Part shown: piece after piece, positions 1 through 7,336 of the stretch
Layout: every line of letters begins with the position of its first letter
How positions within the stretch are numbered: the first letter of the stretch is position 1
NCBI RefSeq assembly: GCF_017991995.1
Contig: NZ_JAGOPN010000003.1
Span: 1-64,000, forward strand
Reading direction: 5' to 3'
From: Pseudacidovorax sp.
GTDB taxonomy: Bacteria; Pseudomonadota; Gammaproteobacteria; Burkholderiales; Burkholderiaceae_C
Length of the DNA: 64,000 nt
The notes under the pieces: model-generated
The model's input: only the letters and a program-made list of their open reading frames with translations
Databases searched by the model: none
What the model was told of the DNA's origin: nothing
Program-made: the position numbers and the translations under genes

Positions 1-628
1 CTTATCGACGCTCGGCGCAGGGATGGGGTGATGACTCAGGGTGTCGGTCGGTAGGGTCTGAAGCTACCGCCGATGCCTGTCGATGTCCCTACATCCCGGC
101 TCCTCGCCCTTTCTTACGGTTTGGTTGGTGGAAACCAAACCATACAAGCCTGTCGAAGGGCAGAGCGGCGCGCGGCGCAAATGCCCGGCGGTGCTTGAGC
201 CGCCTGCGTGCTGCCTATAGGGGCGGGCTGCGACAGGCTCAGCCCGAACGGGTTGGGATTGACTGGCCGGCATTAGCTCCAGCGCCCGAAGGGCCCAGAG
301 CACCCGAAGACCCGACGACGCCGAAGACCCAACGGCGTCAAAGACCCAGGGTCCTAAAAACGGGAGGGCTCGCGCGCAGCGTCGAGGCGGAGGGTGCCGG
401 TGTGCGTGCGGAGGTGCCATTCGCGGCGCCGTGCAGTGCGGCAAGCACGTCGGTGGAAAGCGAGCACCTGTGTCGCGCAACAAGCCGGTCAGCGCGAGCG
501 TGCACCGGGAGCGCGCATGCCGGCGCCCTCTGCCGGGTTACCGCCCCGACGACCTGCGAACCCAGGCCTTCAGAGCGCCCCTACGACTGGCAACAGTACA
601 CCCTGACTGCCCCACCCACCCGACCGGC
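1..628. other. Left intergenic region with short repeats, no convincing gene
   Basis: Open frames exist on both strands here, but they overlap each other, are rich in Arg, Pro and Ala, and resemble no family I know. The region instead carries short repeats. There is a 9-bp inverted repeat at 118-126/133-141 (ggtttggtt/aaccaaacc). An inverted pair of the motif cctgtcgaagggc (about 147-159) and gcgacaggctcagcccgaac (about 229-248) resembles a dispersed intergenic repeat common in proteobacteria. Three imperfect 17-bp units lie at 306-356. The stretch also lies downstream of the MFS gene on the minus strand. A gene start further left, outside the window, cannot be excluded. Confidence 0.5.
306..356. 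repeat. Three imperfect 17-bp tandem units
   Basis: Units start at 306, 323 and 340. The first two read gaagacccgacgacgcc and gaagacccaacggcgtc. The third begins aaagacccagggtcc and decays. All share the core aagaccc with 17-bp spacing. They are non-coding as far as can be seen. Confidence 0.55.
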
Positions 629-2089
629 TCAAGACCCCCGCCGCGCCCCCTCCATCGGCGGCGCAATCTCCTCCAGCGTGCGCCGCTCCGCATCCACGCC
701 CCAGCGCAGCGCCGCCAGCCCCGCCGCGATGACAAGTGCCGCACCGATGCCGTAACCGATGGCCACCGCCCCGCGGCTGCCCGTCTCGATCAACGCCCCG
801 AAAAGCCAGGGCGCCACGAAGCCGCCCGCACCCGTGCCCAGCGCGTAGAACAGCGCAATCGCGATGGCCCGCATCTCCAGCGGAAACACCTCGCTCACCG
901 TCAGGTAGGCCGAACTGGCCGCCGCCGAGGCCAGGAAGAACACCGCCGACCAGGCCAGCGCCTGCGTCAAGGCATCCAGCCAGCCCGCCATGAAGGCCAC
1001 ACCCGTCAGCGCCAGGCCCACGCCCGCGCCCGCATAGGTGAGGGCGATCATCCGCCGCCGGCCCACGCTGTCGAACAGCGGCCCCAGCAGCAGCGGCCCC
1101 AGCACATTGCCCAGCGCGAAGGGAAAGATGTACAGCGCCACCCGCGACGCATCCACGCCGTGGAAGCGCGTCAGCACCAGCGCATAGGTGAAGAAGATCG
1201 CGTTGTAGAAGAAGGCCTGCGACAGCATCAGCCCCAGCGCGACCGCGCTGCGCTGGCGGTAGTGCACCAGCAGCACGCGCGCCACCTCGCGTAGGCTGGG
1301 GCTGGGCCGGTGGCCCACCGGCGCATGGACGACCGGCGGCGGCAGCGGCCCGTGCTCCCGCGCCACCTGGGCCTCGATGTCGGCCAGGATCCGCTCGGCC
1401 TCCGCCGCCCGCCCGTGCGCGGCCAGCCAGCGCGGACTCTCGGGCACATGGCGGCGGATCAGCACGATGGCCAGGGCCAGCAACGCACCCAGCCCGAAGC
1501 CCACCCGCCAGCCCCACACCGGGCCGAACACCCGCGGGTCGAGCACCACCAGCGCCAGCCCCGCGCCCAGCGCGGCGCCAAGCCAGAAGCTGCCGTTGAT
1601 CGCCAGGTTGACCCGGCCCCGCACCCGCGCCGGCACCAGCTCGTCGATGGCGGAGTTGATCGCCGCATATTCGCCGCCGATGCCCAGGCCGGTGAAGAAG
1701 CGGCAGACCGCGAAGATCGCGAAGGTGGGCGAGAAGGCGGTGGCGAAGGTCGCGGCCGCGTACACGGCCAAGGTGAGCATGAACAGCTTCTTGCGGCCGA
1801 GCCGGTCGGTCATGCGGCCGAAGACCAGCGCACCGGTCACCGCACCGGCCACGTAGAGCGAGCCGGCCAGGCCCACCTGCGCGGCCGTCAGGCCCAGGGT
1901 GTCGCCGCGCTCCAGCACGCCGCCGATGGAGCCGACCATCGTCACCTCCAGCCCGTCGAGCACCCAGGCGATGCCGAGCGCGATCACCACGCGCCAATGC
2001 CAGCGCGACCAGGGCAGTCGGTCCAGTCGTGCGGGGATGTCGGCGCCTGCAGGCGCCGACGGAGAGGAAGAAGTGGCAAGGGTCGTCAT
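629..2089 (-). CDS. MFS transporter, sugar/aromatic-acid porter type
   Basis: The product is 486 residues, close to the usual 400-500 for major facilitator carriers. It has about 12 hydrophobic segments and the loop 2-3 signature GRMTDRLGRKK, followed by a GxGxGGEYAAINSAIDE segment typical of the metabolite:H+ symporter/sugar porter groups. It sits in the inner membrane and should import an organic solute by proton symport; the substrate is unknown. A start 19 codons upstream is possible. I chose the ATG at 2089 because GGAG lies 5 to 6 bases before it and the longer N terminus is not conserved-looking. The gene stands alone and is divergent from the small gene at 2212. Confidence 0.88.
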   Translation of the reverse strand: MTTLATSSSPSAPAGADIPARLDRLPWSRWHWRVVIALGIAWVLDGLEVTMVGSIGGVLERGDTLGLTAAQVGLAGSLYVAGAVTGALVFGRMTDRLGRKKLFMLTLAVYAAATFATAFSPTFAIFAVCRFFTGLGIGGEYAAINSAIDELVPARVRGRVNLAINGSFWLGAALGAGLALVVLDPRVFGPVWGWRVGFGLGALLALAIVLIRRHVPESPRWLAAHGRAAEAERILADIEAQVAREHGPLPPPVVHAPVGHRPSPSLREVARVLLVHYRQRSAVALGLMLSQAFFYNAIFFTYALVLTRFHGVDASRVALYIFPFALGNVLGPLLLGPLFDSVGRRRMIALTYAGAGVGLALTGVAFMAGWLDALTQALAWSAVFFLASAAASSAYLTVSEVFPLEMRAIAIALFYALGTGAGGFVAPWLFGALIETGSRGAVAIGYGIGAALVIAAGLAALRWGVDAERRTLEEIAPPMEGARRGS

Positions 2090-2211
2090 GGCGCTCCGAT
2101 CTGCGGGCCACGCTAGCGCGGCCCGGGACGCGGAGGCGTCGGCCATGGCTGACAGGCGATGTGGCGAATGGACGTAGACGGACCCGGGCGCTGGGCCGCA
2201 GCGTCGCGGCG

Positions 2212-2448
2212 ATGACCCAATCCCAAGACCCCTCCCAGGACGTCGCCACGCAAGGCGCGACGCCCGCCTCGTCGCCGCAGCGCGAGACGCCCCGCCAGGA
2301 CAAGGCCTCGCCCGGCACGCATTACAAGGACGAGCCGGAAGTCACCCAGGAAGAGTCCGTGCCCCTCGACGGCAAGGACCCGGTGGGCGAGAAGATGATG
2401 GAAAAGCTGGGCGACGAACGTCGCCAGCAACAGGAGGATCGCCAATGA
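2212..2448 (+). CDS. Small hydrophilic hypothetical protein (78 aa)
   Basis: This frame encodes a very polar protein rich in Gln, Asp, Glu, Ser and Pro, with no hydrophobic segment and no recognisable domain. The sequence looks disordered, with a slightly more ordered C terminus (GEKMMEKLGDERRQQQ). I took the ATG at 2212; an open stretch extends further 5' but reads like a shadow of the MFS gene. Its stop overlaps the start of the next small gene by ATGA, which suggests translational coupling and supports both being real. I do not recognise a function. Confidence 0.55.
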   Translation: MTQSQDPSQDVATQGATPASSPQRETPRQDKASPGTHYKDEPEVTQEESVPLDGKDPVGEKMMEKLGDERRQQQEDRQ

Positions 2449-2618
2449 AGCGCGGGCACGACGCACTGCCAATGGGCGAGACGGTGCCCGTCATCGATCC
2501 GCCGCCGCCCACCCCGGTGCCGCCGTTGACCGAACCTTTCCCGCCCGGCACGGAACCCGCGCCGCCTGTGCCGCCGTCGCCCTCGCCGGAGCCGCTGCCC
2601 GCGCCGTTTCCTGCGTAG
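2445..2618 (+). CDS. Small proline-rich hypothetical protein (57 aa)
   Basis: The ATG at 2445 overlaps the preceding stop (ATGA), with AGGAGG 8 bases upstream, a strong ribosome-binding site. The 57-residue product begins MKRGHDALPMGETVPVIDPP and then is almost entirely Pro with Glu, Thr and Ala to a TAG at 2616-2618. There is no signal peptide or membrane segment. Such Pro-rich tails occur in small Burkholderiales proteins of unknown role. The coupling and the strong Shine-Dalgarno are the evidence; function is unknown. Confidence 0.5.
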   Translation: MKRGHDALPMGETVPVIDPPPPTPVPPLTEPFPPGTEPAPPVPPSPSPEPLPAPFPA

Positions 2619-2696
2619 CCTGCGAGACGGGCCGGAAGCCCCACGCCCGGCCCTGCGCCACGACCGATGCCGGGCCCATGCCGGCAATGCGCCGAT

Positions 2697-3527
2697 TCAG
2701 GTGGACCAGATGCGCGGCGGCGCCCCGTCCAGCCGCCACAGTTCGCGGCGCCAGTCGGTCCAGATGCCCCGCAGCAGTTGCATCGCCGGCTCGACCACCG
2801 GCGCGAGCACCCGCACGACGATCACCGAGGGCTGTGGGCTGGTGGCGCCGGCGGCCTCGCCCAGGGCGTGGCTGTCGATGCGGGTGCGGGCGATCTCCAG
2901 CAGGGCCTCGCGCCGTTCGCGAGGGATGGGCGTGCCGCTCACATGGAAGAGCGAGGCAATGCAGCGCCGACCGGCCAGGCCCAGCGCACCGTCGAGCAAT
3001 GGGGCATCGCCGGCCTCGATGCGTCCCCGCTCCAGCCAGACACCGGGCACCTCCAGGTGCTGCTGCAGGCTGCCCGCCACGAAGGGCTGGCCTGCATGGG
3101 GCAGGCCGAGGGCCGTCACGTCCCAGCCGATGAATTCGCCGCCCGGTTCCACATCCATGCGCAGGCGGTTGTGGGCCTGGCAGCCGCTGTAGCACAGGGC
3201 TTCCAGCGGCAGCCATTCCAGCCGCGCCCCGGCCTGCACCTGCAGGTGCGTCTGCTGCACCGCGGGTTCGCCTTCGCTGCGGTAGAAGCGGGATGCGCCC
3301 GGCGTGGTGACCAGGCCGTGGCTGCCGGCAGCGGCCGTCGCGTGGATGTCGAGCGTGTCGCCACCCACCAGGCCGCCGGGTGGGTGCACCAGCACGTTGT
3401 GGCAGATGGTGTCGCCTTCGGGGTAGAGGCTCTGCAGGATGCGCAGCGGACCGTCATGGCGGAAACGCGCCACGCTGCGGCCGTCGCGCGCGGCATAGTC
3501 GATGGAGAGTCGGGCGTGCCAGGGCAT
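2697..3527 (-). CDS. ureD: Urease accessory protein UreD (orphan)
   Basis: The product has 276 residues, the normal UreD size. It shows the family blocks LYPEGD, HPPGGLVGGDTL, GASRFYRS and LPLEALCYSGC. UreD (UreH) binds apo-urease and, with UreF and UreG, forms the complex that inserts nickel. In related bacteria ureD usually opens a ureDABCEFG operon. Here no urease structural or accessory gene follows: downstream lie two opposed small genes and a transporter. It is thus an orphan copy, with the rest of the urease system presumably elsewhere. The frame is intact, so it may still act in trans. Its neighbour upstream on the same strand is a nucleoside deaminase. Confidence 0.9.
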   Translation of the reverse strand: MPWHARLSIDYAARDGRSVARFRHDGPLRILQSLYPEGDTICHNVLVHPPGGLVGGDTLDIHATAAAGSHGLVTTPGASRFYRSEGEPAVQQTHLQVQAGARLEWLPLEALCYSGCQAHNRLRMDVEPGGEFIGWDVTALGLPHAGQPFVAGSLQQHLEVPGVWLERGRIEAGDAPLLDGALGLAGRRCIASLFHVSGTPIPRERREALLEIARTRIDSHALGEAAGATSPQPSVIVVRVLAPVVEPAMQLLRGIWTDWRRELWRLDGAPPRIWST

Positions 3528-3657
3528 CGGGGGAGTCTAAGCAGGCGGAAAGTGCGGTCTCGGCGGCGCAGGCTGCAGAGACGGCCTGCCGCCGACCGTT
3601 GCGGGGCGGCATCGCCGTGCGGCGGCCGGAGGCGCGTCCGGAATGAAGCCGCGCAGA

Positions 3658-4176
3658 CTACGCGGCCTTCCAGGCCCCGAAGTGCGCCGCACCGGCCTCG
3701 TCGATCAGGGCGGGGCCGAGGCAGTCGATGGCATGCGGCGAGGCGCGGAACACGTCGCGGCAGGAGAGCTCGGCATCGCGCTGGTCCGAGCGCTCGCCAC
3801 GGAACTCGCGCAGCCGCTCGGCATCGATGCCGAACACCACGCGGCCGATGCCCGACCAGAAGATCGCCCCCGCGCACATCACGCACGGCTCGGCCGAGGA
3901 ATAGATCGTGGCCTTGGCCAGCACCTCGCGGCCGAGGCCCAGGCCGGCGAGCTTGCGGATGGCATTGGCCTCGGCATGGCCGGTCACGTCGCCGGTCTCG
4001 CCGCTGTTGCAGTAATCCTCGGTCAGCACGCGGTTGTCCTCGGACACGATGACGGCGCCGAAAGGGCGGTTGCCGCGGCGGCGGCCGGCATGCGACCAGC
4101 CGATGGCCTTGCGCAGGTAGCGGCCGTCGCGTTCGTCGAGCGCGACTTCCGGGGGAAGCAGGGTGGAGAAAGACAT
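3658..4176 (-). CDS. Zinc-dependent nucleoside/nucleobase deaminase
   Basis: The 172-residue protein belongs to the cytidine/deoxycytidylate deaminase superfamily. The zinc site is complete: H67-A-E69 (GHAEAN) gives one ligand and the catalytic Glu, and P97-C98-V-M-C101 gives the other two ligands. The length and the GxxxFWSGIGRVVFG block resemble the guanine deaminase/tRNA adenosine deaminase-like branch acting on free bases, rather than cytidine deaminase proper. The substrate is not certain. It lies between ureD and a small gene, all on the minus strand, and near riboswitch-linked oxygenases, which would fit a purine role. The chosen ATG at 4176 has no strong Shine-Dalgarno. Confidence 0.82.
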   Translation of the reverse strand: MSFSTLLPPEVALDERDGRYLRKAIGWSHAGRRRGNRPFGAVIVSEDNRVLTEDYCNSGETGDVTGHAEANAIRKLAGLGLGREVLAKATIYSSAEPCVMCAGAIFWSGIGRVVFGIDAERLREFRGERSDQRDAELSCRDVFRASPHAIDCLGPALIDEAGAAHFGAWKAA

Positions 4177-4382
4177 GGAGCGGGCGGCGGGCAGGTGCCG
4201 CGGAACGAAGGGGGAAGAGGCAGAACGGCCGGGCGTCGCAGACTGCAGGAGGCATGCCAGCCGCGCCGGAAGGCGCGCGATGGGCACGGGACAGGGATTG
4301 AAATGCGCCAAGCCTGGCGAAGGTGGACGGCCTGCGATGAAGCCGGCAGGAAGGAAAGGAGGATCGGTGCGGGCTCGGGCGA

Positions 4383-4652
4383 TCAGACGTCGAAGTCCAG
4401 CGAACGCTCCTGCCGGTGCAGCGGTGCCTCGGGTGGCAGCGTCGACTGGCGAAGGGTGCGCAGGCCCAGCTCGGTGATGCCGAAGACGACCGCCTCGCGG
4501 GCGGAGCCCGGCCCGAAAGGCCCCACGGCCGGCACGCTGGCGGTGATCAGTTGGGCAGCCTTCAGCAGCAGCACGTGGTCCACCTCGGCCGTCTGTCGGA
4601 CGGCCAGCGGAAAGCGTTCCTTCTCGATGCGAGCCAGGTATTCGAGGGACAT
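4383..4652 (-). CDS. Small hypothetical protein (89 aa)
   Basis: The ATG at 4652 is preceded by AGGAGG at a good distance, which decides it over a GTG two codons upstream that would overlap the Shine-Dalgarno. The protein starts MSLEYLARIEKERFPLAVRQ and reads like a winged-helix fragment or small adaptor (VDHVLLLKAAQLITASV, FGITELGLRTL), but I cannot name a family. 'AVVFGITELGLRTL' resembles a wHTH end segment. A perfect TGTGA-N6-TCACA site lies about 28-43 bases upstream of the start. Function unknown. Confidence 0.65.
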   Translation of the reverse strand: MSLEYLARIEKERFPLAVRQTAEVDHVLLLKAAQLITASVPAVGPFGPGSAREAVVFGITELGLRTLRQSTLPPEAPLHRQERSLDFDV

Positions 4653-4679
4653 CGCCACCTCCTGTGCGAACCGCCATTC

Positions 4680-4695
4680 TGTGACTTAATTCACA
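4680..4695. promoter_or_regulatory. CRP/FNR-like palindrome TGTGA-N6-TCACA
   Basis: The sequence tgtgacttaattcaca matches the CRP consensus TGTGA-N6-TCACA exactly. It is centred about 35 bases upstream of the small gene that starts at 4652. A second inverted repeat, caaacaagt (4694-4702) and acttgtttg (4739-4747), overlaps its right side. CRP-family regulators bind such sites, but which protein acts here is unknown. Confidence 0.45.
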
Positions 4696-4792
4696 AACAA
4701 GTGTGACGCTGGATCAAGGCCTTGTGTCGACTGTGAGTACTTGTTTGCGACAGCGGCACGGGCCGGCGCGGGTAGCCCGGCGCGCCACCGCA

Positions 4793-5755
4793 TCAGGCCG
4801 CGGCGGCGATGCCGTAGGTGCGCCGGTACATCTCCACCAGGTGTTCGCCGGCCGTGCACGGCGCGAAGCGGGGCGTCTCGCCCGCTGCGACGGTGCCGGG
4901 CACGGCCTCGATGCGGGCCAGGTAGTCCGGCTCGTAGAAGAAGGGGATGGAATAGCGCGGCGCGCCGCCCGAATGCAGGTTGCGCACGCGGTGCGGGTTG
5001 GAGTGGTACAGGCCGTTGGTCCAGCGCGGAATCATGTCGCCCAGGTTGACCACGAAGCAGCCTGCGATGGGCGTGGCGGGCAGCCAGTCGCCACCGGGCA
5101 TCTGCACCTCCAGGCCGCCGTGGCCGTCCTGCGCCAGGATGGTGATGGCGCCCCAGTCGGTGTGCGCCCCGGCGCCGAACGTGCGCGCGTCGGCGCCTTC
5201 GGGGTGGGCGGGGTAGCGGATCATGCGCAGCGTGACCATGGGGCTGTCGCTGGTGGCGTCGAACCAGGTCTCGGGCAGGTCGAGCGAGAGGGCCATCAGC
5301 TGCATCAGCCGGCGCGACAGGGCCAGCATGGCCTGGATGTACGCCTCGCACTGCGCGGGCGCCTCGGGCACTTCGGCCGGCCACTGGTTGTGGCCGTAGG
5401 TCTGGTAGCCGGCGAGCACATAGGGATGGTCGGCCGGGTAGGCCATGCCGCAGTAGAAGCTTTCCTTGAGGTCGGGGCGGGCGGCGGCGTCGAGGGTCTG
5501 TGCACCCATCAGCTCGTAGCCGCGCATCGCGGGCGACTTGTGCATCTCCAGCGCCTCGCGCGTGGCCATCGGCACGTCGAGCAGCCGGCGGGCCAGCTCG
5601 AACTGGGCCTGCACCTGCGCGGCCGGCACGCCATGGTGGCGCACGTAGAAGAAGCCCGAGGCCATGGCGGCGGCGCGCATCTGCGCGGCCACCTCGGCGC
5701 TGCGCGGCCCGCCCAGGGCGAGCGCGCCGCCCAGGTCGATGACGGGGATGGTCAT
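4793..5755 (-). CDS. Fe(II)/2-oxoglutarate-type oxygenase, isopenicillin N synthase family
   Basis: The 320-residue protein has the N-terminal DIOX_N pattern (IPVIDLGG ... GFFYVRHHGV) and the double-stranded beta-helix core. Iron ligands are H198-T-D200 and H255 (NPHRVRN); R267-Y-S269 is the RxS motif that binds 2-oxoglutarate. It is cytosolic and should hydroxylate or oxidise a small molecule. The substrate is unknown. In eukaryotes the same family includes thymine 7-hydroxylase, so a nucleobase is possible. It follows the NMT1-type binding protein on the minus strand by 17 bases, so the two are probably one transcript under the riboswitch-like leader at 6867-6914. A paralogue lies at 7337. 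Confidence 0.85.
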   Translation of the reverse strand: MTIPVIDLGGALALGGPRSAEVAAQMRAAAMASGFFYVRHHGVPAAQVQAQFELARRLLDVPMATREALEMHKSPAMRGYELMGAQTLDAAARPDLKESFYCGMAYPADHPYVLAGYQTYGHNQWPAEVPEAPAQCEAYIQAMLALSRRLMQLMALSLDLPETWFDATSDSPMVTLRMIRYPAHPEGADARTFGAGAHTDWGAITILAQDGHGGLEVQMPGGDWLPATPIAGCFVVNLGDMIPRWTNGLYHSNPHRVRNLHSGGAPRYSIPFFYEPDYLARIEAVPGTVAAGETPRFAPCTAGEHLVEMYRRTYGIAAAA

Positions 5756-5772
5756 GGCGGCCTCGTACCTTG

Positions 5773-6801
5773 TCAGGCCTTGAGCTTGCGCTCGGCAGCC
5801 GTGGGCAGGAAGCGGTCGGTCCAGATGTCGCCCACGGTGGGCGAGCTCTTCAGGCCGAAGGCGGCGACGGTCTCGTCGATGGTGGCCTGCAGGCGGTCGG
5901 GCGTGGCGGCGCCCCAGCCGAGGGCCATCGTGCCCGGTGTCTTCATGCTGCCGTCGACGATCAGCTGCAGGCGCTCGTGCTCGATGGCCTCGTTGGCCAG
6001 CGGTTCGCGGGCCTTGATGGCGGCGGCGCCCGCCTTCGTGTCCGCCATGGCCTCGATCCAGCCGCGTGTGGTGGCCTTGACGAAGGCCTTCATGGCCTCG
6101 GCGTTCTCCATGCTCTTCGCATTGGCGACCAGACCGTTGCCGTACGACTTCATGCCGTAGTCCGAGAAGCGGAACGCCGTGATCTGCTCCGGGCCCATGC
6201 CGCGCAGCTTGAGGTTGAGCAGACCGGTGAAGTAGAAGTAGCCCGCGCCGTCGAAGTCGCCCTTGACGAAGCGGGTGTCGCCGATGTCGGGCGCCACGTT
6301 CTCCCACTTGACGCTGGCCGGGTCGAAGCCCTGGGCCTTGGCGAAGACGGGAAACAGCTTGCGCGAGGCATTGAAGGGCTGACCCAGCAGCGTCTTGCCC
6401 GCCAGGTCGGTGGGCTTCTTGATGGGGCCGTCCTTGCGCACCAGGATGGCGTTGGGGTTCAGGTCGTACTGGATGGCCACGGCCTTGAGGCCCGCCGTGG
6501 GGTTGTTGACGTCGAACTCGACCATGGTGGCCAGATCGGCCGAGGCGCAGTCGTAGGCGCCGCTGCCCACCAGGCTGATGGCGGCGGCCGAGCCGTTGCC
6601 GGTGTCGATGGCCACGTCGAGCCCGGCGTCCTTGTAGTAGCCGCGCTGCTGCGCCAGCAGGAAGCCGGCGGCCGTGGCCTCGACCTTCCAGCCCAGGTTG
6701 AACTTGAACTTCTGCAGGGAGCCCTGGGCACGCACGAAGGGCGTGGCGGCAAGCAGGGTGGCGGCGCCCGAGGCGGCCAGGAGGGAGCGGCGGTGCAGCA
6801 T
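5773..6801 (-). CDS. NMT1/THI5-like ABC transporter substrate-binding protein
   Basis: The 342-residue protein has a Tat/Sec-like leader (MLHRRSLLAASGAATLLAA ... AQG) and the SsuA/THI5 fold pattern: LGWKVEATAAGFLLAQQRGYYKDAGLDV, DTGNGSA, GSGAYDCASADLATMVEF. It is periplasmic and captures a small organic ligand. It closely parallels the protein at 20093-21124, which has its own permease and ATPase. This copy has no membrane partners beside it and may share theirs. It heads a two-gene unit with the oxygenase downstream. Its leader carries an NMT1-motif riboswitch candidate, the motif itself being named after this protein family. Confidence 0.88.
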   Translation of the reverse strand: MLHRRSLLAASGAATLLAATPFVRAQGSLQKFKFNLGWKVEATAAGFLLAQQRGYYKDAGLDVAIDTGNGSAAAISLVGSGAYDCASADLATMVEFDVNNPTAGLKAVAIQYDLNPNAILVRKDGPIKKPTDLAGKTLLGQPFNASRKLFPVFAKAQGFDPASVKWENVAPDIGDTRFVKGDFDGAGYFYFTGLLNLKLRGMGPEQITAFRFSDYGMKSYGNGLVANAKSMENAEAMKAFVKATTRGWIEAMADTKAGAAAIKAREPLANEAIEHERLQLIVDGSMKTPGTMALGWGAATPDRLQATIDETVAAFGLKSSPTVGDIWTDRFLPTAAERKLKA

Positions 6802-6866
6802 GGTGCGGTCTTCGAACAAATGCGTTGGAAAGCCCCGCGGGCGGTGGGCCGGGCGCGGGGATGCCA

Positions 6867-6914
6867 GAGCAATTTCCGGGCGGCTCCGGGTGGGGCCGCT
6901 GAACGCTTCTACTC
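6867..6914 (-). ncRNA. NMT1-motif (xanthine) riboswitch candidate, minus-strand copy
   Basis: Read on minus, the RNA begins gagtagaagcgttcagc and ends cccggaaattgctc. A GCGGC/GCCGC stem with a 10-base apical loop lies between, and GAG/CUC closes the base. The conserved purine-rich internal loops and short two-stem form agree with my memory of the NMT1 motif, an aptamer reported to bind xanthine and uric acid and found mainly in Burkholderiales. It lies 65 bases before the ATG of an NMT1-family binding protein, a typical regulated gene. I could not run a covariance search. Confidence 0.75.
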
Positions 6915-7101
6915 CTGCAAGGGTTTCAGCACGATCCATGCCGCGCGCGTTGCAATGCCTGCGCGCCCGCGCGGCCTGGGCTCGTGCACCACCAGCGCTC
7001 GCGTGTGGTGCGGCCATGGCGGCGCGCGCACCGCCCTGGTTGGTCACGCCCCGGCTTGGCGCAAGAGACCCTTGGTCGATCTCGGAAAGCGCACAAAACG
7101 C

Positions 7102-7132
7102 TTGCTGCGTCCCGGGGTGCGCCGCCCATAAT
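7102..7132 (+). promoter_or_regulatory. Candidate sigma-70 promoter of the second oxygenase
   Basis: TTGCTG (7102-7107) and CATAAT (7127-7132) are separated by 19 bases. Transcription would start near 7139, directly before the structured element at 7144. That position is what is expected for a 5' leader riboswitch. The spacing is longer than the optimum 17. Confidence 0.4.
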
Positions 7133-7143
7133 CGCGGCCCAGA

Positions 7144-7208
7144 GAGTAGAAGCGTTCAGCAACGCCCGCCTGCCGCCCCGGCAGGTGTCAGCGGCCCGGG
7201 AATTGCTC
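7144..7208 (+). ncRNA. NMT1-motif (xanthine) riboswitch candidate, plus-strand copy
   Basis: The 5' half gagtagaagcgttcagc (7144-7160) is identical to the minus copy. The 3' half cccgggaattgctc (7195-7208) differs at one base. Between them the arm is longer: CGCCTGCC (7167-7174) and GGCAGGTG (7180-7187) form an 8-bp stem (one G-U pair) over the loop gcccc. The basal stem GAG/CUC is extended by A-U and G-U pairs. It lies 128 bases before the ATG of the oxygenase at 7337. Conserved halves with a changed apical stem suggest selection on RNA structure rather than DNA binding. Confidence 0.7.
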
Positions 7209-7336
7209 TTGACGTCCTGCCCACGTGCACCGTGGCGCGGCGCGATCAGGATGCAGCAGCAGCCCCGAAGCCCGCCCTCCATGGTCTCCGACGGACGGAC
7301 AACTTCCTTCCACCCCACTCACCGGAGAGCCCCACC

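Larger units (their letters stand above)
6802..7336. other. 535-bp divergent control region with two inverted RNA elements
   Basis: No gene fits here. The region separates the binding protein (minus) from the oxygenase (plus). It contains two inverted copies of a structured element, at 6867-6914 read on minus and 7144-7208 read on plus. Each has identical 17-base 5' halves and near-identical 14-base 3' halves. Divergent promoters should lie between them (6915-7143). Between the plus element and the ATG is a ccacg/cgtgg hairpin (7221-7235) without a T-run, which argues against intrinsic termination and for control of translation. Confidence 0.7.

Noticed and set aside
570-2318. A 582-codon minus frame over the MFS gene
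   Set aside because: Wrong frame of the MFS carrier; the 629-2089 frame gives the proper 12-helix protein and signature.
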